A DNA stretch of 64,000 bases from assembly GCA_010672925.1 (NCBI GenBank), contig JAAHFP010000020.1, forward strand, positions 50,186 through 114,185. Reading direction: 5' to 3'. The DNA comes from Symploca sp. SIO1C2. GTDB taxonomy: Bacteria; Cyanobacteriota; Cyanobacteriia; Cyanobacteriales; Coleofasciculaceae. The position numbers were made by a program, and so were the translations under genes. Each line of letters starts with the position of its first letter. The stretch's first letter is position 1. Positions 52,095-60,402 of this stretch are shown here, piece by piece. The notes beneath the pieces are model-generated. The model did not search any database and was not told the origin of the DNA. It saw only the letters and a list, made by a program, of their open reading frames with translations.

Positions 52095-53645
52095 ATGATT
52101 GGACAAATATTACGACAGCGTTACCAAATTATCGATAAGTTAGGATCTGGAGGGGTAGGGGAAACCTATCTGGCGGACGATTTGGATATTCCAGTTTCCC
52201 CTAAACCAAAATGTGTCGTCAAGCGACTTCACCCTAAAGCAATCGATTCCGATACACAACGGTTGTTTCAGACAGAAGCTGAAATTCTTTACAAATTAGG
52301 ACAAGACTACGACCAAATTCCTCAGCTTTTTGCCTACTTTGAGGAAAATCAAGAATTTTATCTGGTTCAAGAACTTATCGAAGGAAATAACTTGAGTCAA
52401 GAAATTATTGTAGGGAAACCGTGGAGTGAAGCACGGGTGATTCAGTTATTGCGAGAGCTGTTGGAAATTTTGGCTTATGTTCATCAGCATAATGTGATTC
52501 ACCGAGATATCAAACCCTCCAATCTTATGCGACGTCGCCGGGATGACAAACTAATTCTCATCGATTTTGGGGCAGTTAAGCAAGTTAGTTCCTTAGTTGC
52601 TCATGATTCAGATACAGAAAACCGCACTATCGGCATTGGTACATTTGGTTATATGCCTGGTGAGCAAGCTTTAGGGAAGCCACGACTTAGTAGCGATGTT
52701 TATGCGGTGGGAATGGTAGCAATTCAAGCTTTGACAGGTATTGCACCAAACCAACTTCCTGAGGATGACAAGGGTGAAATTCTCTGGGAAAAAAATGCTC
52801 AGGTGAGCGAAGCATTAAGGAACATTCTTAACCAGATGGTACGCTATCATTTTAGCGATCGCTACCCTTCGGCGATAGAGGCATTAGCAGAACTCAATCT
52901 CCAGATTCCTCCCTCCGAGACTGAACTCCCATCCTCCCCAGAAGAGCTACTCAAGCCAGTTAAAATTGATGGCAAGTATGGCTACAAAGACACTACTGGG
53001 GCAGTTGTTATTCCACCTCAGTTTGATCGGGCAGGTAAATTTTCGGAAGGCTTAGCAGAAGTTAAACTGGGCTCCAAGTATGGCTACATCCAGTCCAAAG
53101 GTAAGATGGTTATCCCACCCCAATTTGAGAAAGCCGGGAGTTTTGCTGGAGGAGTAGCAAAGGTCAAAATTGATAACTGCTCTACTTATATTAATCAAGC
53201 TGGAGAAAGATTATTTGAGGAGGTAAGTAGCTTTTGCGAAGGGTTAGCAAGGATCAGGATTGGCTCAAGATACGGCTACATCAATAATAGTAAGCAGGTA
53301 GTTATTCCACCTCAATTTGAAAAGGCTTGGAGCTTTTCTGAAGGGTTGGCTCTGGTCACCATTGATAATAGGTATGGCTATATTGACCAAGCAGGCAAAA
53401 TGATTATCAAACCTCAATTTGAGAAGGCTTGGAGCTTTTCCCAAGGGTTGGCGCTAGTTACCATTGAGGGCAAGTACGGCTATATCGACACAACAGGGGA
53501 ATTAGTAACCCAGTTATTTGATGAGGCTTGGAGTTCTACAGAAGGACGAGCAAAAATTGAGATTAAAAATAAATTGCTAGGGATCTTACCAATTGGTAAG
53601 CAGTATCGCACGATTGATCAAGCAGGAAAGTTTATTGATTCATGA
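52095..53645 (+). CDS. serine/threonine protein kinase with WG repeats
   Basis: From the ATG at 52095 (a GTG lies at 52080) the protein has 516 residues. Residues 5-270 form a Pkn2/Hanks-type kinase. The glycine loop is L-G-S-G-G-V-G-E-T-Y, the ATP lysine is in C-V-V-K-R-L, the catalytic loop is I-H-R-D-I-K-P-S-N, and D-F-G lies in L-I-D-F-G-A-V-K. All key residues are present. The C-terminal 225 residues are about six WG-type repeats (K-Y-G-Y-I-D...G-x-x-V-I-P-P-Q-F-x-x-A-x-x-F-S-E-G-L-A). They form a beta-rich sensor or binding domain. No membrane segment is seen. Confidence 0.9.
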   Translation: MIGQILRQRYQIIDKLGSGGVGETYLADDLDIPVSPKPKCVVKRLHPKAIDSDTQRLFQTEAEILYKLGQDYDQIPQLFAYFEENQEFYLVQELIEGNNLSQEIIVGKPWSEARVIQLLRELLEILAYVHQHNVIHRDIKPSNLMRRRRDDKLILIDFGAVKQVSSLVAHDSDTENRTIGIGTFGYMPGEQALGKPRLSSDVYAVGMVAIQALTGIAPNQLPEDDKGEILWEKNAQVSEALRNILNQMVRYHFSDRYPSAIEALAELNLQIPPSETELPSSPEELLKPVKIDGKYGYKDTTGAVVIPPQFDRAGKFSEGLAEVKLGSKYGYIQSKGKMVIPPQFEKAGSFAGGVAKVKIDNCSTYINQAGERLFEEVSSFCEGLARIRIGSRYGYINNSKQVVIPPQFEKAWSFSEGLALVTIDNRYGYIDQAGKMIIKPQFEKAWSFSQGLALVTIEGKYGYIDTTGELVTQLFDEAWSSTEGRAKIEIKNKLLGILPIGKQYRTIDQAGKFIDS

Positions 53646-53649
53646 ATGG

Positions 53650-53785
53650 AGAATTGGGAATTGGGAATGGAGAATGGAGAATGGAGAATGGAGAATTGAT
53701 CTTCTTTCCACCTACCACCTACCACCTACCACCTACCACCTACCACCTAAAACCTACCACCTAAAACCTACCACCTACCACCTGT
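53650..53785. repeat. GGAGAAT and CCTACCA heptamer arrays
   Basis: Two heptamer arrays lie back to back (about 53650-53697 and 53708-53780) between the converging kinase and pncB genes. Some CCTACCA units are replaced by CCTAAAA. Confidence 0.85.
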
Positions 53786-53790
53786 CCAAC

Positions 53791-55152
53791 TCAACTGCTT
53801 TGCGTACTTATAGTCAGCTGTTCTAGAGCATCGGAAATTTCCACTAACAGTGGTGTTGGCTGGTTAATTTCCCTGGTTGAGTCTGGAAGAGCAGCAACAG
53901 ATGCCGCTGTACGCTGGGCAATTTCTGTTAATGGTTCTGGTGGTTGTAACCTTTTACCTTGTTGCATTACTAATTGCAGTAAAGGTTGTTCATTTGCCAA
54001 ACAAGATTCCGATACCAATCCCAAACGGTCTTGACTAATTTGACCCCCAACAACTTGGCGATAGATTTGCTTACGCCCTGGATAGGTTACTTTGTTACTG
54101 GCACGTTTCATCGTAGGAATACCATCAATTTCCACTAGCTTGTATACTCCATTGACGGGATGACCAGTTACCAACTTCGTTCCTAATCCATAGCCGTCAA
54201 TACAAGCACCAGCACTTTGGAGTTTGGTGATTTCATATTCATCCAAATCGCCACTAGCAAAAATCTTTACCTTTGGCAGAAGCGATCGCACTTTCTGGGA
54301 CAATTTCACCAAATCTCCAGAATCCAGGCGTATACCTGTTACTTCTATTTCCCCAGATTTTACCCGTTCAGCTAACTGCTCAGCTGCTGCGATGGTATTG
54401 TAGGTATCAATTAATAAAGGGGCATGGGGAAAATAGCGTCCAAAGGTAGTAAAAGCATCCTGCTCACTACCAGAGGTTGCGGCAATCGCCATTACTAAAG
54501 CATGAGCCATCGTGCCGCTAGGCTTTTGCCCTAATTTAAGCGCTGCCAGCACATTTGATGTGGCATCCAATCCCCCCGCTAAAGCTGCTCGTGCAGCCCA
54601 AACTGCTCCTTGGGGACTAAAAGCCCGCCTCGTACCAAATTCTAGTAATTGAGCCTGGGAGCCTGCCACATCTCGCAGTCGTGCTGCTTTGGTAGCAATC
54701 AAGGTTTGATAGTTAATGGTATTTAACAGGTACGTTTCTACTAACTGTGCTTGCCACAGGGGAGCATCTACCCGCAACAAGGGCTCATTAGGAAACATTG
54801 CCGTTCCTTCGGGCACTGCCCAAATATCCCCAGAAAACTGACCTTCTGCCAAAAGTGACCAAAATTCTTTTGGTGCTCCGGCAAAAATCCCTGTTTCTTG
54901 CAAAGCTTCTAGCTGGGGGGAAGTGAATCGCAACTTTTCCAGATATTCCAGTACTTGTTCTAGTCCCATAGCAATCAAGTAACCAAAGCCAGACGGTAAG
55001 CGCCGCGCAAATAGTTCAAAAGATGCCGGGGTTTTTGCTAGACCTTCCCCCGTATAGCAGGCTATCATGGTTAACTGGTAAAGATCAGTTAATAAACTGT
55101 AATCTTCAGTCCCAATTACTAGTTCTTGGTTCACTTTATTACTGTTATCCAC
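53791..55152 (-). CDS. pncB: nicotinate phosphoribosyltransferase
   Basis: PncB makes nicotinate mononucleotide from nicotinate and PRPP in NAD salvage. The 453-residue protein shows L-L-T-D-L-Y-Q-L-T-M near residue 20, L-L-E-F-G-T-R-R-A near residue 168, and A-H-A-L-V-M near residue 212. L-I-D-T-Y-N-T near residue 243, G-I-R-L-D-S-G-D-L near residue 270 and a late R-K-Q-I-Y-R-Q block follow. All substrate-binding blocks are there. The start is GTG at 55152. It is convergent with the kinase gene. Confidence 0.94.
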   Translation of the reverse strand: MDNSNKVNQELVIGTEDYSLLTDLYQLTMIACYTGEGLAKTPASFELFARRLPSGFGYLIAMGLEQVLEYLEKLRFTSPQLEALQETGIFAGAPKEFWSLLAEGQFSGDIWAVPEGTAMFPNEPLLRVDAPLWQAQLVETYLLNTINYQTLIATKAARLRDVAGSQAQLLEFGTRRAFSPQGAVWAARAALAGGLDATSNVLAALKLGQKPSGTMAHALVMAIAATSGSEQDAFTTFGRYFPHAPLLIDTYNTIAAAEQLAERVKSGEIEVTGIRLDSGDLVKLSQKVRSLLPKVKIFASGDLDEYEITKLQSAGACIDGYGLGTKLVTGHPVNGVYKLVEIDGIPTMKRASNKVTYPGRKQIYRQVVGGQISQDRLGLVSESCLANEQPLLQLVMQQGKRLQPPEPLTEIAQRTAASVAALPDSTREINQPTPLLVEISDALEQLTISTQSS

Positions 55153-55179
55153 TAACTAATCATTATCTATCGGGACAGG

Positions 55180-55320
55180 GGAGATGGGAAGATAAGGGAG
55201 ACAAGGGAGACAAGGAAGATAAGGGAGACAAGGAAGATAAGGAAGACAAGGGAAATATGTACAATCACCTATTCCCAAATGACCAATGACAAATAACAAA
55301 CAACAAACAACAAACAACAG
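55180..55320. repeat. 9-bp and 7-bp tandem repeats
   Basis: A 9-bp array of GGAGACAA/GGAAGATAA type (about 55186-55252) is followed by AACAAAC heptamers (about 55290-55318). A TATAAT at 55383-55388 further on may be the -10 of the LysR-type gene. Confidence 0.7.
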
Positions 55321-55404
55321 CTGTATCAGAGCTTACTGAACTCAATTTATGGATCAGTTATTCTCTAGCAGTTATTAACAGATATAATCTGGCTAACAAA
55401 AACT

Positions 55405-56394
55405 ATGCGCATTGAGCAGTTGCAAGCCTTTTTGGCAGTGACAGAAACTGGAAACTTTGGACAAGCGGCGCGAAAATGCGGGGTGACCCAATCCACCATC
55501 AGTCGCCAAATTCAGTCTCTGGAAACTGACTTAGGTTTGCCCTTGTTCCATCGTACAGCTCATACTAAACTAACTGTCGGAGGGGAACTGTTTTTACCCC
55601 GTGCCCGGAAAATTTGCCTGGAGTGGCAAAAGGCAACCAGAGAATTAACCGATTTAGTGGCAGGAAAGCAACCAGAGCTCTGTGTTGCAGGAATTCACTC
55701 TGTTTGCTCCTACTACTTACCCCCGATACTCAAGCAATTTTGTTCTAACTATCCTGAAGTGCAGCTGCGGGTGACTGCTTTGGGAAGCGATCGCGCTTTG
55801 AAAGTGCTCCGAGATGGTTTAGTAGATATTGCGATCGTTATGAACAATCGCTTTTTAACTGCTAGTCCAGAAATGGTGGTGGAAGTACTCTACAATGAAC
55901 CGGTAGAAGTGTTGATGGCAGCTGACCATCCCCTGAGTCAATATGAAGAAGTACCCTGGTCTAAACTGGTTCACTATCCCCAAGTGGTGTTTAAAGATGG
56001 GTATGGAATGCAACGGTTAGTGCAAGACCGGTTTGCTAGATTGGGAACTACCCTAAAGACTGTAATGGAATTGAATTCCCTGGAAGCTTTCCGAGGAGTA
56101 GTGCGCCAGGGAGAAATGATTACTTTATTACCCCACAGTGCCTTGATAGAAGCACAGAAAGACCCAACCTTAGCCGTGCGATCGCTTGCCAACTTTCCCC
56201 AACCAGTAACTAACTCAAACAATGTTGTAGGCAATCTCTCTAATATAGATGCTAAGCTTACTCGTCAGGTAGTATTAGTAACTACTCAAGACCGGCTGGA
56301 AATACCCCCAATTAAGTATTTCTGTGAATTAGTACGTCAGTTGAAAGTACCAACTAACAGAGAAGCACAAGACCCAAACCTTTGTGCTATTTGA
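55405..56394 (+). CDS. LysR-type transcriptional regulator
   Basis: The 329-residue LTTR begins with the winged helix: M-R-I-E-Q-L-Q-A-F-L-A-V-T-E-T-G-N-F-G-Q-A-A, T-Q-S-T-I-S-R-Q-I, and L-G-L-P-L-F-H-R-T. The effector-binding domain follows (L-R-D-G-L-V-D-I-A-I near residue 140). The overall pattern is similar to cyanobacterial LTTRs such as NtcB, the nitrate-assimilation activator. However, no nitrate gene lies nearby, so I give no symbol. It is 55 bases upstream of the TrpD2-like gene in the same orientation and may be co-transcribed with it. Confidence 0.88.
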   Translation: MRIEQLQAFLAVTETGNFGQAARKCGVTQSTISRQIQSLETDLGLPLFHRTAHTKLTVGGELFLPRARKICLEWQKATRELTDLVAGKQPELCVAGIHSVCSYYLPPILKQFCSNYPEVQLRVTALGSDRALKVLRDGLVDIAIVMNNRFLTASPEMVVEVLYNEPVEVLMAADHPLSQYEEVPWSKLVHYPQVVFKDGYGMQRLVQDRFARLGTTLKTVMELNSLEAFRGVVRQGEMITLLPHSALIEAQKDPTLAVRSLANFPQPVTNSNNVVGNLSNIDAKLTRQVVLVTTQDRLEIPPIKYFCELVRQLKVPTNREAQDPNLCAI

Positions 56395-56450
56395 GCACCT
56401 GGGTTGGGAGTATCTCTTTACTTATTACTTATTAGTTACTTACTTATTGC

Positions 56451-57488
56451 ATGAGCGATATTTTCAGGGAGTTATTAAAAAAAGTTGGCAGTGGTACCCA
56501 CACTAGTAAAAACTTGAGTCGTCAGGAAGCGGCAACTGCTACCCGAATGATGTTGTTGCAAGAAGCAACACCGGCGCAAATTGGAGCATTTATGATTGCT
56601 CATCGGATTAAAAGACCTACTAGTGAAGAACTAGCAGGAATGTTGGATGCTTACGAGGAAATTGGACCAAAGTTGCAACCAACTAAACCAGTAACAGTAT
56701 TTGGTAATCCCTATGATGGACGTTCTCGTACCTCTCCTGTAACTCCTTTGACAGCCTTGGTTTTGGCTACTGCAGGGATGCCAGTGGTAATGCATGGGGG
56801 GAATTGTATGCCTACTAAGTATGGGGTTCCCCTCATCGAAATTTGGCAGGGATTGGGAGTTGACTTCTCTAAATTGACTCTCCCACAAGTTGAGCCCTTA
56901 CTAGAGAAAACTGGTTTAGGTTTTATTTATCTACCACAACAATTTCCCGAAGCACAGGAATTGGTTACTTACCGTGAACAAATTGGGAAACGTCCACCTG
57001 CGGCAACAGTAGAATTAATCTGGTCTCCTTGTGCTAGGGATAACCATTTAGTTGCTGGGTATGTTCACCCCCCTACAGAAGTCCGGTTCAGAGAAACATT
57101 TAAACTGCGGGGAGTAAGTAATTTTACCCTAGTGAAGGGATTAGAGGGTAGCTGTGACTTGCCCTGCGATCGCACTGCAATCATTGCTATTAGTCATCCC
57201 GATGCCGAAGATGGCTTTGAACGACTGCTACTACATCCCTCTGATTATGGTTTTGCCGAGAAAGAGGTAAGTTTTGATTCAACTGCTAAGCTATTGGTAG
57301 AGATGCAGAAGGTGTTACAGGGAAAATCTTCCCCATTGATGCCAGCAGTTATCTGGAACAGTGGATTTTATTTGTGGCGTTGTGGCATCTGTGCTGATTT
57401 ACCTACGGGGCTTGCTCAAGCTGAAACCCTCTTCACTAGTGGAGATGTGTCTCAAAAACTAGAGGAAATCAGTCAGGCGATCGCTTAA
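56451..57488 (+). CDS. anthranilate phosphoribosyltransferase-family protein (TrpD2-like)
   Basis: This 345-residue protein has the TrpD fold. The N-terminal helical part contains N-L-S-R-Q-E-A-A-T-A-T-R-M-M and A-F-M-I-A-H-R-I-K. G-N-P-Y-D-G-R-S-R-T near residue 86 and V-M-H-G-G-N-C-M-P-T near residue 113 are the phosphate-binding blocks. The G-N-P-Y-D-G version and the late G-I-C-A-D stretch mark it as the second TrpD family (YbiB/TrpD2-like), which binds nucleic acid in some bacteria. A true tryptophan enzyme is unlikely without other trp genes nearby. Confidence 0.85.
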   Translation: MSDIFRELLKKVGSGTHTSKNLSRQEAATATRMMLLQEATPAQIGAFMIAHRIKRPTSEELAGMLDAYEEIGPKLQPTKPVTVFGNPYDGRSRTSPVTPLTALVLATAGMPVVMHGGNCMPTKYGVPLIEIWQGLGVDFSKLTLPQVEPLLEKTGLGFIYLPQQFPEAQELVTYREQIGKRPPAATVELIWSPCARDNHLVAGYVHPPTEVRFRETFKLRGVSNFTLVKGLEGSCDLPCDRTAIIAISHPDAEDGFERLLLHPSDYGFAEKEVSFDSTAKLLVEMQKVLQGKSSPLMPAVIWNSGFYLWRCGICADLPTGLAQAETLFTSGDVSQKLEEISQAIA

Positions 57489-57563
57489 ACGGGTGGTGTG
57501 GCAGCGCTAAAATGGTGGTGAGAGAAATGGGTTTTGAAGTAACAAGTAACAAGTAACAAGGTA

Positions 57564-58577
57564 ATGAAAAATTTATCCCATAAAAAAGGAGAAAAAGCTG
57601 CTTCTCTTCCAAGCATTCTTCCCCTCCTTGGAGGGGTTAGGGGTGGGTTCCGCCTTATGTTCCCCTCCTTGGAGGGGTTAGGGGTGGGTTTTGCCTTCTG
57701 CCTTCTTGCTTTAGCCTCACCAGTAAAAGCACAATTTCAGGAGAACTTTCAACAAGAATTCCAGCAGCAGTGCCAGAATGCTAGCTATAACCGAAGTGCT
57801 AGTTCAACTCAAACAACTAGTTATGATTATTTACGAGCAGCAGCTTATGATCTTCCCGAAAAAACTAGAGTAAGTTTTGCCGGTTGTTATTTGAGAGCTG
57901 CTAATCTCAAAGGTGCTAATTTAAGCGGGGTCGATTTCACTGGAGTAGATCTCGGTCCAGTTACGACAGTTCAACGAGCAGATGTCACTCAAAGAGTATC
58001 TGACCTGAGTGAAGTCAATTTCAGTGATGCTAAGTTAGATTATGTTAGTTTTGCTCGAGCAATTTTGAATAATGCTAACTTTACTCAGGCTCGCTTGTAT
58101 AGTGCAGACATGAGTAATGCTCAATTGAGAAATGCAAAATTAGATAATAGTTTTGCCCCTTATTTAACATTGTATAATGCAGATTTAACCGGAGCTACTC
58201 TCACTTCTGCTGAGCTTACTTCTGCGAGAATGACTGGTGCTCGTCTGATTAATACTAATTTATCAGGAGCGAAATTAGTTGGTGCAGATTTAAGAAATAT
58301 CAATCAAAGTATTAATCGCAATTTAAATGCAGAGGTTAGTGCCAGTAATACTAATCTCAGAGGTGCTGACTTGAGTAGGGCTCAACTCAGAGGTGCTAAT
58401 TTAAGGGGAGCTAATTTGAGTAGTGCTAACTTAAGTGGCGCTGACCTCAGAGAAGCAGATTTAACCGGTGCTAGCCTAAATGGAGCCTCCGTAAGTGGAG
58501 CCAATTTTTGTCGAGCCACTATGCCCAACGGTACCATATCTCAGCGAGGCTGTGAGCAGTTAACTTTACCAATTTAG
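57564..58577 (+). CDS. secreted pentapeptide-repeat protein
   Basis: The 337-residue protein has an N-terminal extension, a hydrophobic signal segment (F-C-L-L-A-L-A-S-P-V-K-A, cleaved near residue 53) and a mature pentapeptide beta-helix. Two blocks of A-(N/D)-L-(S/R/K)-(G/N) repeats are visible, about residues 110-255 and 270-320, separated by a N-Q-S-I-N-R-N-L-N-A loop. Two cysteines near the C-terminus may pair. The first 45 codons contain two copies of a 32-bp palindromic repeat (57619-57650 and 57660-57691), read in different frames. An AAGG lies a few bases before the ATG. Function is unknown. Confidence 0.85.
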   Translation: MKNLSHKKGEKAASLPSILPLLGGVRGGFRLMFPSLEGLGVGFAFCLLALASPVKAQFQENFQQEFQQQCQNASYNRSASSTQTTSYDYLRAAAYDLPEKTRVSFAGCYLRAANLKGANLSGVDFTGVDLGPVTTVQRADVTQRVSDLSEVNFSDAKLDYVSFARAILNNANFTQARLYSADMSNAQLRNAKLDNSFAPYLTLYNADLTGATLTSAELTSARMTGARLINTNLSGAKLVGADLRNINQSINRNLNAEVSASNTNLRGADLSRAQLRGANLRGANLSSANLSGADLREADLTGASLNGASVSGANFCRATMPNGTISQRGCEQLTLPI

Positions 58578-58882
58578 TTGTGGTGGCATGACACAGATAA
58601 AAATGTGTAATAGATTTTAGATTTTAGATTTAATCTAATGGCGTGGTACGGCTAAAAATGTAGGTTGGGGGTCACGCTACATGAACACACTGCTGGCGTG
58701 ACTCAGCCCCTCCTGCCTCCTGCCTCCTGCCTCATTGTCACCAAAGTGTAAGTATTCAACCGAACTTGATATAATTACCAACTTTCGTAGCAATCAAAAA
58801 ATCGAGCCAAAATCTCCACATTGACTGTGTAAACTGTCTCAGTGTTAAATTGGTCTGGGATTTTTGCCAAGGAAGACATTCT
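58578..58882. other. gap with short repeats upstream of argA
   Basis: TTTTAGA heptamers (58610-58632), a GGCGTGGTACGGCTAAAAATG block related to 57492-57512, and CCTGCCT heptamers (58707-58733) are present. The last 100 bases are unique sequence and likely hold the argA promoter. Confidence 0.55.
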
Positions 58883-60181
58883 ATGGAAGGCGTAACAGCG
58901 CAGGAAAAAAATTACAACCGGGTCTCATTTTTTCGTGAAGCAGCACCCTATATTTATAGTCATCGTGGAAAAACTTTCGTCATCGCTTTTGCCGGTGAAG
59001 TGATTACCACCAAACAATTCCAGCAAATCGTACACGATCTTGCCATTATATCAAGTCTGGGGGCACGACTGGTGCTGGTGCATGGAACCCGACCACAAAT
59101 CAACAAACTTCTAGATCAAAACAACACCCCCATCTATCTGCACAAAGGTATCCGCATTACGGATCCTCCTGCCTTACTTGCTGCTAAAGAAGCTATCGGT
59201 TTCCTGCGTATCCGGATTGAAAACCTGCTAACCTATGCTCTCAATCAACCCTCCCTTTCTAGCAATGGACTTGGTATCATATCTGGTAATTTTATTACGG
59301 CGCGTCCCTTAGGCATTCATGACGGCATCGACTACGGTTTTAGCGGACTAGTCCGTAAGATTAATCACAACCTCATTAAGCAACAACTTGATGCCCATAA
59401 TATTGTTTTACTCTCACCAATAGGTTATTCTCCGACAGGAGAAGCCTACAATTTGCGCTACGAGGAAGTTGCCATTGTCGCCGCTAATGCTCTCAAAGCA
59501 GACAAACTGATTTTCCTGAGTCACCAACCCCTGAACCTACCGCGCGAACTTACTTTGGATGAAGCCAAAACCCATACTCCCGATAATGAACTCCTGTCTT
59601 CTCTCATCGAAGTATCGGAAACTCATGTGGAGCGTATCCACCTGCTTAACGCTAATATTAATGGGGTTCTCTTGCTAGAACTCTATACAAGGGATGGTAT
59701 TGGTAGCATGATCTCTGCTGAAAGATTTGAACTGCTGCGAGCTGCTAATATTGGTGACATCAGTGGTATTTTGGAGCTAATTCGTCCACTGGAAAATGCT
59801 GGCATACTGATTGAACGTTCCCGTGAACAGCTAGAGTTGGAAATCAGCAACTTCCACATTATCATCCGCGACCAGAAAATTATCGGCTGTGCTGCCCTAT
59901 ACAACACTGATAACCCGCAGATTGCCGAACTTTCCTGCTTTGCAGTTCAACCACATTATCGGGGCAATAACCGTGGCAACAAACTGCTTAAACACGTTGC
60001 TCAACTAGCTCAAACCCAGGGAAAAACCAAGCTGTTGGTTTTAACAACCCAAACCACTGACTGGTTTCGGGAACGTGGATTTATCAAAGGAACAATTGAA
60101 GAACTTCCTCCAAACAAAAAGTCACTGTACAACTATCAGAGAAATTCACAAATATTGTTCAAACCGCTGAAGGAGAATTAG
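58883..60181 (+). CDS. argA: N-acetylglutamate synthase (amino-acid acetyltransferase)
   Basis: ArgA acetylates glutamate, the first step of arginine synthesis. From the ATG at 58883, with AAGGAAG eight bases upstream, it has 432 residues. The amino-acid-kinase-like half shows Y-I-Y-S-H-R-G-K-T-F-V-I-A-F-A-G-E, V-L-V-H-G-T-R-P-Q-I near residue 70 and L-S-P-I-G-Y-S-P-T-G near residue 180. The GNAT half shows A-E-L-S-C-F-A-V-Q-P-H-Y-R-G-N-N-R-G-N-K-L near residue 350 and W-F-R-E-R-G-F. Full length, classical ArgA architecture. It stands alone. Confidence 0.93.
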   Translation: MEGVTAQEKNYNRVSFFREAAPYIYSHRGKTFVIAFAGEVITTKQFQQIVHDLAIISSLGARLVLVHGTRPQINKLLDQNNTPIYLHKGIRITDPPALLAAKEAIGFLRIRIENLLTYALNQPSLSSNGLGIISGNFITARPLGIHDGIDYGFSGLVRKINHNLIKQQLDAHNIVLLSPIGYSPTGEAYNLRYEEVAIVAANALKADKLIFLSHQPLNLPRELTLDEAKTHTPDNELLSSLIEVSETHVERIHLLNANINGVLLLELYTRDGIGSMISAERFELLRAANIGDISGILELIRPLENAGILIERSREQLELEISNFHIIIRDQKIIGCAALYNTDNPQIAELSCFAVQPHYRGNNRGNKLLKHVAQLAQTQGKTKLLVLTTQTTDWFRERGFIKGTIEELPPNKKSLYNYQRNSQILFKPLKEN

Positions 60182-60199
60182 GGCTTGTTGAATAAGTCG

Positions 60200-60402
60200 T
60201 AATTTGCTGGTTGGAATAGGTGGTAGGTGGTAGGTGTTAGGTGTTAGGTTTTACTCCTAACTAACACATTTTGAAACCCTTACCTGGCAAGGACTTGAGA
60301 TTTTTACTAAAAATGTGTTTCTTTTCAAAATAAAGAATTAAGAATGAGTAAGTAATCCTACATTCTTAATTCTAAATTCTAAATTCTAAATTCTAAATTC
60401 AT
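60200..60402. repeat. gap between argA and glgP: heptamers and a palindromic remnant
   Basis: GGTAGGT heptamers (60218-60252) and TAAATTC heptamers (60365-60400) flank a segment (60263-60317). Its ends AACACATTTTG and CTAAAAATGTGTT are inverted repeats, as in a short MITE or decayed insertion sequence. The stretch also lies between convergent genes, where a terminator is expected. Confidence 0.5.

Noticed and set aside
55023-55289. Plus-strand frame ending in D-K-G-D-K-E-D units
   Set aside because: Created by the 9-bp tandem repeat after pncB; it overlaps the pncB start antisense.
55405-57488. Naming the LysR-type gene ntcB
   Set aside because: The N-terminal pattern is similar, but no nitrate or nitrite assimilation gene is in the window, and many cyanobacterial LysR proteins look alike here.
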